The notes below the pieces were generated by a model, which made no database searches, had not been told where the DNA came from, and saw nothing but the letters and a program-made list of their open reading frames with translations. This document shows, piece by piece, positions 44,327 through 53,204 of a DNA stretch of 64,000 nucleotides; the first letter of the stretch is position 1, and every line of letters starts with the position of its first letter. The DNA lies in the NCBI GenBank assembly GCA_966211525.1, contig CBIHOZ010000010.1:12891-76890 (forward strand), written 5' to 3'. A program made the translations under genes and the position numbers. This stretch comes from Ohtaekwangia sp966211525. Its GTDB lineage: Bacteria > Bacteroidota > Bacteroidia > Cytophagales > Cyclobacteriaceae.

Positions 44327-47300
44327 ACTGTTTTGCACACCCGCTCATTTACATATACCAGATAACCTTTTATTTCTTCCAGGCCCATGGTTTTCAGAAT
44401 GGATATATATTCGTTTACCTGATGTTCATCTTCTTTTTTCGGGGCACCGGTTTTATAGTCAATAAGGATAGCCCGTTTGTTTTGTATAGCAATGCGATCG
44501 ATCCTGCGTTCACTTCCATCGGGCATGATCAATGCAGCCTCGCGTTTCAATGACATATCTTCTGTGAAAGCCGGTTTAAGTGCCGGATGCGTTACAATCC
44601 ATTTCACCGCGTCTTCAATGACAGCATGTTCATCGTGGTTGATCAGTCCTTCCTTTATAGCCTGCTCTAATGTTATGGCTACATCAGCTTCCGTTTTGAT
44701 GCGCGCCATCAGTGTATGCAGAAATATACCATAGTTGATCTTCTTGCGCTGCTCAGTCTGCTGGAAAAATTCTTTGCCGCGCGTTCGTATCTGCAGGCGC
44801 TCACGCCATGGAGTAATGTAGTAGTGCTTCAGTACAAGCGAATTGTTAACAGGTGTTTCACTTCGTTCGTCTTCAATTGTACCAATGGTAAGTGTTCTGT
44901 TGCCAGACGACCAGTATTGCTGAAAAGCATCGCTGCTTTCGATCGCGCGCTCCGCTAATTTACCGATATGGTTAATGCTTCCTGATTTGCTATAGGGCGC
45001 CAGTGCAATGAGACCCTGCTCGGCACGCGTAAAGGCAACATATAGTAAGTTCAGGTTATCGAGGTATATACGTTTACGTTCTTCGGTATAGTATTCATGA
45101 AAGCATGTGCTCTCCAGCTTGCTGCTATATTTCAGCGGCAGGTACCCTATATCTTTAAACAATGGCTCATCCGAGCGACACCAGAGTATAGGCGATTTCA
45201 TAGGCGGATGGTTCAGCTCCCAATTGAGAAACGGTATAATAACATAGCGGAACTGTAGTCCTTTTGATTTGTGAATGGTGATGATCTGCGCGGCATCGAC
45301 ACCACCGGCAACCTGTATAGACTTTTTATGTTTGTTATCGTCCCACCACTGTAAGAACGAAGCGAGGTCACTTTTCTCGCGCATGCTGAATTCCAGCACT
45401 ACATCCTGAAAAGCCTGCAGGTAAGCAATCTCGGTCGAGAGCTTGCCGAGGTTAAACATGTGGATGAGATTCTCTACCAACTCAACCAACGGCAATGCAG
45501 CAAGTATATCTTCCTGGTTGGTAAAGGGTGGAGGCACCAGCTTAGCAAACTCTTTGGTTTTACTATTGGAAAATAATTTATGCTGATTGGGAAACGCCTG
45601 CTGCGGCCACAGCTTCTGATACTCGTAGGCGAGCTGTGCGCGGGCAATTAAATTCTTGCCGTCTTCAAGCAGGCGCATGGCGTTGATGAGTACTACTACC
45701 GAAGCTGCCTGATCGAGTCGCAACGATTCATTCGAGACTACATCGTATTTATATTCCGGTTTTGCATCAGCCGATGACCGGTATTGCATGAAGTACTGTG
45801 CGATCATCTGACCTTCGCTGTTATCACGAACCAGGAATGCTATATCCCGTAACGCTATACCTTTTTGCTGCAAGCCTTCTAATATACCGGGCAACTGCTC
45901 CAGCGAAACATCTTCAAATTTTACTTTTCCTTTTTCATTCTCCTCATCACCATTTTTAGGAACGACCTCGGCTGTATCGAGAAACTGAACGGATATATAG
46001 CCCTTGCCGGGATGACGAAAAACTTTCTGCGAAGCATCACTATACGATTGCTGCGGAAATATAGTATTGGTCTCTTTGCTGATGATGTCTGAAGCAGCGG
46101 CAAACAACACGTTGTTGAATGTGACCACGTTGCCGGCACTACGATAGTTTGTGTCCAGCGGAAATGTATCGATCATCAATTCGCCTACATCCTGCTTTAC
46201 TTTTTCCTGTAGTATATTCAGGTCGCCACCGCGCCAGCGATATATAGATTGCTTGATGTCGCCTACAATAAGACTCCGGTAATTTTGAGCGATACCGTTC
46301 TTGATGAGTGGCAATATATTCAGCCATTGAAAACCGGAAGTATCCTGAAATTCATCAATCAGGAAATGGCGATAGAATGAACCAACCTTCTCGTATATAA
46401 AGGAAGTATCCTGACCCTGCATCACACCCTGCAAAAACTGCGGAGCATCAGAGAGTAACATGAGGTTGTTCTCACGAAGATACTCCCGCAACGTCTTCGA
46501 TATATCAGAGAGCAGTCCGAATACATACAGGTTCCGCAACGCCTGCTCGGCAGAAAAATATGATATACTTTCCTTTTCAATATAGCCGATCAGCGAAGCG
46601 AGTTGTGATAGCCACAGCTGATTTCCTTTTGAGACAATGACCGATGCACTCGGACCTTTGGAGGGCCACTCTTTAGCATCCACCATCATTCCCATAACGC
46701 GTACACCCGGAAGTTTGATATACTCTTCGAGCCCAGCTATATACGAATATATAATCCCGGATTTACCGTACTTGAAGTCTGTAATGGAGAGACCGTGATC
46801 ATGGAAATCTTTCAGCAGGTTGCGAGCATCCTGATGCACCTTGTTCTCAAACTGCTTCACTACACGTTGTAATTTTTCGCGTGTGCTTTTAAAGAACTCT
46901 TTGTTTTCGGTAATGCGCAGCACCTGCTCTTCAATTACTTTGAATTCTTCCTTGAAGATCTCTTTGGAAAAATCAAGCAGTGCCGAGCGGATGTCCCAAT
47001 CTTTACCTTCTACCAATCGCTCGAGTGAAAACTCCAGTACCCAGCCGCGCAGTTCATCATCATCCGAAAGGTTATCCATTACCTGGTCGATCACCTCTTC
47101 CAGTACCAAATCATTATCAACTTCGAGGCGAAAATTACCCAGCAGGTTTGTCTCGCGAGTAAAGGAACGGATCACGCGCTGAAAGAAAGCATCGATGGTG
47201 CTGATGGAAAACTGCGAGTAATTATGCAGAATGAGCGAGAGCACTTCGCGGCTGCGATCTTGAAATTGTGCCGATGTAAAAAGTTTTCCTTCTTTTTCAA

Positions 47301-47535
47301 AATCACCTTTTATTTCGGTTGCCAGGTCTTCACTCTTGCCATGCACAAAATCATCGAGGTAGCGGATGATGCGGTCTTTCATCTCCTGCGTACTCTTATT
47401 GGTAAACGTCATGGCCAGGATATACCGGTAGTACTCCGGGTAACGAAGCGCAAGTTTGAGATATTCCTTTGCCAGCGTACGCGTTTTACCCGAGCCGGCA
47501 GAAGATCGATAAATATGGAAGGTCTTTTCGGTCAC
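44323..47535 (-). CDS. AddA-like UvrD-family helicase-nuclease
   Basis: A 1070-residue SF1A enzyme. Walker A is at residues 9-17 (YRSSAGSGKT), followed by AMTFTNKSTQEMKDRI (motif Ia). Motif II is FLIDEFQDTSGFQW, III is VGDIKQSIYRWRGGD, and VI is LNLLYVAFTRAEQGLIAL. The C-terminal RecB-like nuclease has ERRIDRIAI and ILIDYKTGAPKKEDEHQV. With the AddB-like protein it should unwind and resect DNA ends for RecA loading. The start is GTG: an in-frame TAG lies six codons upstream with no ATG between, and Walker A follows at the expected short distance. Confidence 0.93.
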   Translation of the reverse strand: MTEKTFHIYRSSAGSGKTRTLAKEYLKLALRYPEYYRYILAMTFTNKSTQEMKDRIIRYLDDFVHGKSEDLATEIKGDFEKEGKLFTSAQFQDRSREVLSLILHNYSQFSISTIDAFFQRVIRSFTRETNLLGNFRLEVDNDLVLEEVIDQVMDNLSDDDELRGWVLEFSLERLVEGKDWDIRSALLDFSKEIFKEEFKVIEEQVLRITENKEFFKSTREKLQRVVKQFENKVHQDARNLLKDFHDHGLSITDFKYGKSGIIYSYIAGLEEYIKLPGVRVMGMMVDAKEWPSKGPSASVIVSKGNQLWLSQLASLIGYIEKESISYFSAEQALRNLYVFGLLSDISKTLREYLRENNLMLLSDAPQFLQGVMQGQDTSFIYEKVGSFYRHFLIDEFQDTSGFQWLNILPLIKNGIAQNYRSLIVGDIKQSIYRWRGGDLNILQEKVKQDVGELMIDTFPLDTNYRSAGNVVTFNNVLFAAASDIISKETNTIFPQQSYSDASQKVFRHPGKGYISVQFLDTAEVVPKNGDEENEKGKVKFEDVSLEQLPGILEGLQQKGIALRDIAFLVRDNSEGQMIAQYFMQYRSSADAKPEYKYDVVSNESLRLDQAASVVVLINAMRLLEDGKNLIARAQLAYEYQKLWPQQAFPNQHKLFSNSKTKEFAKLVPPPFTNQEDILAALPLVELVENLIHMFNLGKLSTEIAYLQAFQDVVLEFSMREKSDLASFLQWWDDNKHKKSIQVAGGVDAAQIITIHKSKGLQFRYVIIPFLNWELNHPPMKSPILWCRSDEPLFKDIGYLPLKYSSKLESTCFHEYYTEERKRIYLDNLNLLYVAFTRAEQGLIALAPYSKSGSINHIGKLAERAIESSDAFQQYWSSGNRTLTIGTIEDERSETPVNNSLVLKHYYITPWRERLQIRTRGKEFFQQTEQRKKINYGIFLHTLMARIKTEADVAITLEQAIKEGLINHDEHAVIEDAVKWIVTHPALKPAFTEDMSLKREAALIMPDGSERRIDRIAIQNKRAILIDYKTGAPKKEDEHQVNEYISILKTMGLEEIKGYLVYVNERVCKTV

Positions 47536-47813
47536 GAGGCCGAAGTAAATCTAATCAAACCACTTACGCAATGAACATGACGCAGAATACCATTTTGAAA
47601 TACAACCCGCATCAAAGTGACTCGTGCACAGGCAGTTCATTACACCGGTGTATCATTTTTAAAATGCGCCATAGTGCGGAATTACCATACGCGGAATTTT
47701 CGTGCATCAATATTGAAAAAGTAACCACCGAAATTGAAACTTAACTTTTAATTTACAGCCGTGTTTTCATTAAAAGACTGAACAAAAAACAGTATCTTGA
47801 ATTAAATCTGCCT

Positions 47814-50117
47814 ATGCTGCGCAAGCTTTATTTACTGGGCCCGAAGATCGCTTATTCCTTCCCGGTTCAGTTATTGTTCAACAACATCAAGCGTAACCAT
47901 GTGTTAATGCTGTGCTGGGTAGTTCTTTTTGCCATGGTTACCGGCAGCTTTGGTAAATATCTCGGTATACCGTATCTCTTTCTCGACCCGGAATATCTCA
48001 ACGCAGTAAATTTCAGAAGCTTTTTTATCATGGGACTTGTCACGGCAGGTTTCATTACGGCTTTCCACATTACGTGCTATATAACCGATGGACATCGCTT
48101 TACTTTTGTCGGAACGCTATCGCGACCTTTCTCACGATTTGCGCTCAACAACAGTATTATACCGGTGGCGTTCATGATCACCTATATTTATGAGATCGTA
48201 GAGTTTCAGATCCACAACGAATATAGCTCACCCGGAATTCTCGCGTGGAATCTTACCGGGCTGTTAACGGGCTATATAGTGATGACACTGATCTTTTTTA
48301 TATACTTCTGGTTTACCAATAAAGACATTTTCAAATATGTAGTGTGCCGCATTGATGAAAAGATCAAACAGAACGTACAGGTAACGCGCGCCAGCGTTAT
48401 GAAGAAACTGGATATAGCGCGCAAGAAACAGGTGCATGTTGAAAATTACCTGGATTACGATCTGAAGGTAAAGGAAGTGGAGCATCATACATTTTACGAC
48501 AAGGCTACTATTCTGCAGGTGTTCGATCAAAACCATTTTAACCTGGTAGTGATTGAGCTGATGATCTTCATCATCATTATCGTACTCGGTATCTTTAAAG
48601 ATTACCCGATGTTCCAGCTACCCGCGGCTTCGAGCTTTATTATATTCCTTACTGTTTTTGTGATGATGGCCGGAGCATTTTCATACTGGTTCGGCAACTG
48701 GTCTGCAACGGTAGCCATACTGCTTTTTCTCATCTTCAACTATTTGGTAGGCGAAGAGTTTTTTACCAAGAAATACGAAGCGTTCGGATTGGACTATCAG
48801 CGACATGCTGCCGAATACTCCATCCGGTCGTTGCAACAACTCAATGACAGCACGCATATTCAACTCGACCGCCAGGCTACATTTGTTATGCTGGAGAACT
48901 GGCGTAAAAAATTTCCGGCTGAACGTAAACCGAAAATGGTTTTCGTCTGCGCCAGTGGTGGAGGTAAACGTGCCGCGTTGTGGACACTCACGGCGATGCA
49001 GGCGTCTGATAGTTTAACGAATGGTAAATTATTGGAGAATACTATTCTTATTACCGGTGCTTCGGGCGGATTGATCGGTGCAAGTTATTACCGTGAGTTG
49101 AAGTTGCAGCAGAAGCTGGGACGGAACGTTCGGCCGAATGCCATGATGCACAGGCGCAAAATCGCTACCGACAACCTGAACCCGCTTATATTTAGTCTCA
49201 TGGCCAACGACCTCTTCGTGGGCTTTACTAAATTTGAATACAGCGGTAACTTCTATTACCGCGATCGCGGCTATACCTTTGAAGAGCAGCTCAACCAGAT
49301 CACCGAAGAGTTTCTGAATAAACCTATTGCAGCATACGATAGTGCCGAACGGAATGCTGTAATACCAATGATGATTCTGACGCCCACCATTGTAAACGAT
49401 GGACGCAAGCTATATATAGCATCACGCCCGGTTTCGTTTATGAACTATGATATACTCAACTTTCCGCAACATGCGTTTCCCAAAATAAGTGGCATTGATT
49501 TCCAAACTTTGTTTGAAGATCACAATGGCGCGAACCTTCGTTTCCTCTCAGCATTGCGCATGAGTGCCACGTTTCCCTATATTACACCCAACACCACGTT
49601 GCCTACCGAGCCTGCTATAAAAATTATGGATGCCGGTATATCTGATAACTTTGGAGTATCGGATGCCGTGCGCTTTTTATATGCTTTTAAAGATTGGATA
49701 GGCGAGAATACGTCCGGAGTAATTTTCGTTTCCATTCGCGATTCTCCTAAACTCGACAACGTAAAGCAAAAAACCGGGCAGACCATTGTCGATGACTTTA
49801 CGCAGCCGATCAGCAGTGTCTATAATAACTTTGAAAATTTTCAGGATATAAATAGCGATATGCTGATTGGACATGCCAGGTCGTGGTTCAAAGGTTCTAT
49901 CGATCGTATCGATCTTCAATACGAAACGGAAAACTATGTACCGATCCTGCAAAAGATGGACAGCATCCGTCAGCATAATTCACGCGCATCCCTGAGCTGG
50001 CGCCTCACCACCCGCGAGAAATATAGCATCGAGTACACGATCAACTCCACCGAAAACCAGGCACAGTTGATGCGACTCGCTGCGTTGCTGGGAGATTCGT
50101 TGCTCGTGAGTCGTTAA
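47814..50117 (+). CDS. Multi-pass membrane protein with C-terminal patatin-like phospholipase domain
   Basis: A 767-residue protein. The N-terminal half (about 30-320) has roughly seven hydrophobic segments, for example VLMLCWVVLFAMVTG, FFIMGLVTAGFITAF, LTGYIVMTLIFFIYFW, VVIELMIFIIIIVLGI and AILLFLIFNYLVG, with a charged, probably cytoplasmic loop near 170-235. The patatin domain (about 370-700) has oxyanion ASGGGKRAA (380-388), nucleophile Ser417 in TGASGGLIGASYY and acid Asp606 in MDAGISDNFG. It should be a membrane-bound acyl hydrolase facing the cytoplasm. Substrate unknown. Confidence 0.9.
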   Translation: MLRKLYLLGPKIAYSFPVQLLFNNIKRNHVLMLCWVVLFAMVTGSFGKYLGIPYLFLDPEYLNAVNFRSFFIMGLVTAGFITAFHITCYITDGHRFTFVGTLSRPFSRFALNNSIIPVAFMITYIYEIVEFQIHNEYSSPGILAWNLTGLLTGYIVMTLIFFIYFWFTNKDIFKYVVCRIDEKIKQNVQVTRASVMKKLDIARKKQVHVENYLDYDLKVKEVEHHTFYDKATILQVFDQNHFNLVVIELMIFIIIIVLGIFKDYPMFQLPAASSFIIFLTVFVMMAGAFSYWFGNWSATVAILLFLIFNYLVGEEFFTKKYEAFGLDYQRHAAEYSIRSLQQLNDSTHIQLDRQATFVMLENWRKKFPAERKPKMVFVCASGGGKRAALWTLTAMQASDSLTNGKLLENTILITGASGGLIGASYYRELKLQQKLGRNVRPNAMMHRRKIATDNLNPLIFSLMANDLFVGFTKFEYSGNFYYRDRGYTFEEQLNQITEEFLNKPIAAYDSAERNAVIPMMILTPTIVNDGRKLYIASRPVSFMNYDILNFPQHAFPKISGIDFQTLFEDHNGANLRFLSALRMSATFPYITPNTTLPTEPAIKIMDAGISDNFGVSDAVRFLYAFKDWIGENTSGVIFVSIRDSPKLDNVKQKTGQTIVDDFTQPISSVYNNFENFQDINSDMLIGHARSWFKGSIDRIDLQYETENYVPILQKMDSIRQHNSRASLSWRLTTREKYSIEYTINSTENQAQLMRLAALLGDSLLVSR

Positions 50118-50244
50118 TCGTTATCCGTGAATCGTTAATGGTTTACTGGTAAACTATATGCTTCCGAGATGATTACTTGAGGGGTGTATGGAGTTCTACA
50201 TTTGTAACGCGGCTATATAGTATACTCTTGGATTACCCTAAACA

Positions 50245-50279
50245 AGCTGGCAGCTAGGAGCTCGAAGCCAGCAGCTTTT
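50245..50279. repeat. Intergenic CTGGCAGCTAGGAGC-type repeat word
   Basis: AGCTGGCAGCTAGGAGCTCG followed by AAGCCAGCAGCTTTT; AGCTGGC and GCCAGCAGCT are inverted. It lies 17 bp before the helicase ATG. Confidence 0.7.
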
Positions 50280-50295
50280 CCTATATTGCAGGCGA

Positions 50296-52242
50296 ATGAC
50301 ATCACACGAACAACTGCAAAAAACATTCGAGCTAATTAAACTCGAGCGGCAAGCTGACCTGGAGTATTATCGTCAGAAAGTTTTGCTGCGTTCTATTCAT
50401 GAACGTACCAAGGAAGGAACAACCTGGTATCCTCTTCGTTTCAACCGCGACTATATTGGTACAGGTGAGCGTCTCATCATTGAAGTGGAGCGCACCAATA
50501 ATCTTGATCAGCCACACGCTTTTCAGAGCGGTAAATCAGTAAGTGTATTTTCAAATGCATCGGGTAAACCGGAGAAGGAACATGTGAACGGTGTAGTGAA
50601 TTATGTGCGCGATAATGTGATGTCTATTACCCTGAACAGCGATGATGTACCTGACTGGATTGAAGACGGTTTGGTTGGTGTTGATGTGATGTTCGATGAG
50701 ATGAGCTATCGCGAAATGGAATTCGCACTGAAAGAAGTGATGAAGGCCGAAGATAATCGGGTAGCGATGTTGCGCGAGATCCTGTTGGGAAGCGAGAAGA
50801 GCTTACGGTTAAAGGCTGAAAGTGTAAAGCTTGCAGATGATGGTATACATGCTATACCGACTACATCTTTATTGAATGGCAGTCAGCAGGAAGCCCTTGC
50901 CAAAGTAATGGAGACTGCAGATATAGCATTTGTTCATGGTCCCCCGGGAACAGGCAAAACGACAACGCTGGTGCAGGCTATCATTGCAACGGTACGGCTG
51001 GAGAAACAAGTATTGGTATGTGCGCCCAGTAATGCTGCCGTTGATTTACTTGCAGATAAATTATCGGAGCAGGGCATGAATGTTTTGCGGATAGGACACC
51101 CGGCACGTGTAACGGAACAATCGCTTAGCAAAACATTGGATGCCCGTATAGCAGCACATAGCAATTACGGTGAGCTTCGCGAGATACGCAAACGCATGGA
51201 ACAAGTGCGTAGTATGGCTTCGAAGTATAAACGCAATTTCGGATTTCATGAGCGCGAGCAACGCAAACTGCTGAAGCAGGAAGTAAAGCTGCTGAAGTCG
51301 GATGCCGACATGCTGGAGTTCTATATCATCAACGACCTGCTGCAAAACAGCGATGTGATCTGCGCTACACTAGTAGGTTCATCGCACCCTACATTACGAG
51401 GTAAAAGATTCAGGACAGCATTTATTGATGAAGCAGGACAAGCGCTGGAGCCTGCATGCTGGATTCCTATACTTCGATCAGAGCGGATAATTTTTGCAGG
51501 CGATCATTTACAGTTGCCGCCTACTATAAAATCAAACGAGGCAGCAAGAGCAGGATTGTCTCAAACACTTTTCGAAAAAGGAATCGAGAAACATCCTGGT
51601 CAGTCATCTATGCTGCAGGTTCAATACCGCATGCATGAAGACATCATGAAATTCTCTTCGCAGTATTTTTATAAGGATGAGCTTATTGCAGATGATTCGG
51701 TGAAACATGAGTTACTTCGTCCGAACCAGGCACCCGTAGAATTTATAGATACTGCCGGAGCAGGTCATGCCGAAGAACAGGACAAGGAAACGCTCAGCCG
51801 TTTCAATCATGAAGAAGCACAGGTATTAATACGCAGGGTAGAGAAGCTCGCAGAAGAAGTAGGTATAGAAGAATGGCTTGCGCAGAAAATTACACTGGGT
51901 ATAATTACTCCGTATCGTGCGCAGGTAGACTATATATTGAAACTCACCGAGGCATCCGTTATACTCGAACCGTTGCACAGTCTTATATCGATCAACACAG
52001 TGGATGCATTTCAGGGACAGGAGCGCGATGTGATCGCAATCAGTTTTGTGCGCAGCAACGATAAAGGTGAAGTAGGTTTCCTCGGTGATATACGAAGAAC
52101 CAACGTAGCCATGACGCGCGCACGCAGAAAACTCATGATGATTGGCGACAGTGCAACGCTAGGCTCACATCCATTTTACCTCGAACTGATTGAATACGTG
52201 CAACAAAAAGAATTTTACAAAAGCGTTTTTGAGATAGAGTAG
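50296..52242 (+). CDS. SF1B (UPF1/IGHMBP2-like) DNA/RNA helicase
   Basis: A 648-residue helicase. The N-terminal beta-barrel (about 40-135) precedes the core. Motifs: I HGPPGTGKTTTL (about 214-225), Ia CAPSNAAVDLL, II FIDEAGQALEPA (about 378), III FAGDHLQLPPT, IV QYRMHEDIMKFS, V NTVDAFQGQERDVIAIS and VI NVAMTRARRKLM. It resembles the eukaryotic UPF1/IGHMBP2 group common in Bacteroidota; the nucleic-acid substrate is not known. SMUG2 follows on the same strand, so a repair role is a reasonable guess. Confidence 0.94.
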   Translation: MTSHEQLQKTFELIKLERQADLEYYRQKVLLRSIHERTKEGTTWYPLRFNRDYIGTGERLIIEVERTNNLDQPHAFQSGKSVSVFSNASGKPEKEHVNGVVNYVRDNVMSITLNSDDVPDWIEDGLVGVDVMFDEMSYREMEFALKEVMKAEDNRVAMLREILLGSEKSLRLKAESVKLADDGIHAIPTTSLLNGSQQEALAKVMETADIAFVHGPPGTGKTTTLVQAIIATVRLEKQVLVCAPSNAAVDLLADKLSEQGMNVLRIGHPARVTEQSLSKTLDARIAAHSNYGELREIRKRMEQVRSMASKYKRNFGFHEREQRKLLKQEVKLLKSDADMLEFYIINDLLQNSDVICATLVGSSHPTLRGKRFRTAFIDEAGQALEPACWIPILRSERIIFAGDHLQLPPTIKSNEAARAGLSQTLFEKGIEKHPGQSSMLQVQYRMHEDIMKFSSQYFYKDELIADDSVKHELLRPNQAPVEFIDTAGAGHAEEQDKETLSRFNHEEAQVLIRRVEKLAEEVGIEEWLAQKITLGIITPYRAQVDYILKLTEASVILEPLHSLISINTVDAFQGQERDVIAISFVRSNDKGEVGFLGDIRRTNVAMTRARRKLMMIGDSATLGSHPFYLELIEYVQQKEFYKSVFEIE

Positions 52243-52249
52243 ATTTGTC

Positions 52250-52323
52250 TCCGGCAGAAGGCACAGATATACGCAGAATCCTTTTAAATATAGTATCTGT
52301 GTTAATCTGCGCGTTCTGCGGGA
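52250..52323. repeat. 74-bp CCGCAGA-type inverted-repeat element
   Basis: Left end TCCGGCAGAAGGCACAGAT; right end, read in reverse, TCCCGCAGAACGCGCAGAT. It is related in sequence to the 36375-36508 element. It lies immediately after the helicase stop codon and before the SMUG2 ATG. Confidence 0.7.
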
Positions 52324-52337
52324 AAAAGGTATTCGCT

Positions 52338-53003
52338 ATGACGTATGCAGACTATATATTAAAGTTCTACCAGTCGTTGTCCATCGATGTAAAGTTGCCC
52401 GAGGGAGTAGAGGTGATGAATCCGTACCAGGATGCTGTTGCGTTTGAACTGGCCCGACAATTCTATGAAAAATTTTACAACGACAGCAATGCGCGAACGC
52501 TCATCTTTGGCATCAATCCCGGCAGGTTTGGCGGAGGTATAACGGGTGTACCTTTCACTGATCCCGTAAAACTGGAGAAGCTCGGTATAGCGAACGATCT
52601 GAAAAAGAAAGTAGAACTCTCTGCAGATTTTATCTACGCGATGATCGATGCCTACGGTGGTGCTAAAAAATTCTATGGCGATTTCTATATCACAGCACTT
52701 AGTCCGTTGGGCTTTGTGAAAGACGGCAAGAACCTGAATTACTACGATATAAAAGTGCTGCAGCAAACCGTAGAACCTTTTATGCTGAAATGTATACGTG
52801 AGCAGTTGGAGTTTGGTGTCAATCGCCAGCGATGTTACTGCCTCGGTGAGGGAGATAATTTTAAATACCTGTCATCGATCAACAAGAAGTATAGTTTTTT
52901 TGAGACCGTTATACCGTTGGCACACCCGCGTTTCATCATGCAGTATAAACGCAAGAGCATCGATGTATATATTCAGGATTATATGCGGAAGTTCAGAAGC
53001 TGA
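52338..53003 (+). CDS. SMUG2-family uracil-DNA glycosylase
   Basis: A 221-residue DNA-repair glycosylase. Motif 1 is LIFGINPGRFGGGITGVPF with Asn60 in place of the usual water-activating Asp, as in SMUG-type enzymes. Motif 2 is LAHPRFIMQYKR near residue 200. Role: removal of uracil or damaged bases from DNA to begin base excision repair. The frame extends back to 52245, but that part is repeat element, so the ATG at 52338 is the start. It sits downstream of the SF1B helicase gene; AddAB-like genes are nearby, making this a repair-rich neighbourhood. Confidence 0.93.
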   Translation: MTYADYILKFYQSLSIDVKLPEGVEVMNPYQDAVAFELARQFYEKFYNDSNARTLIFGINPGRFGGGITGVPFTDPVKLEKLGIANDLKKKVELSADFIYAMIDAYGGAKKFYGDFYITALSPLGFVKDGKNLNYYDIKVLQQTVEPFMLKCIREQLEFGVNRQRCYCLGEGDNFKYLSSINKKYSFFETVIPLAHPRFIMQYKRKSIDVYIQDYMRKFRS

Positions 53004-53204
53004 CGGTTCTGGTTAAAGACCGATTTCAACGCTTGAACAAACCTTGAAATTTGACCGCCTGCGGACAAATACGTTCACATTTGACCGAAGACGCGCGTAG
53101 TAATGCCGTAAATCACGCAGAAATGCAGGATTCCTTCCGTGGCATTGATCTTGGGAACTTCACGCAAAAAAGAGGACTCCTGTAATTAAACAAACCCAGG
53201 TTAC

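Noticed and set aside
52245..52337. Upstream extension of the SMUG2 frame
   Set aside because: It translates the CCGCAGA repeat element and lacks homology to SMUG2; the ATG at 52338 gives the family start.
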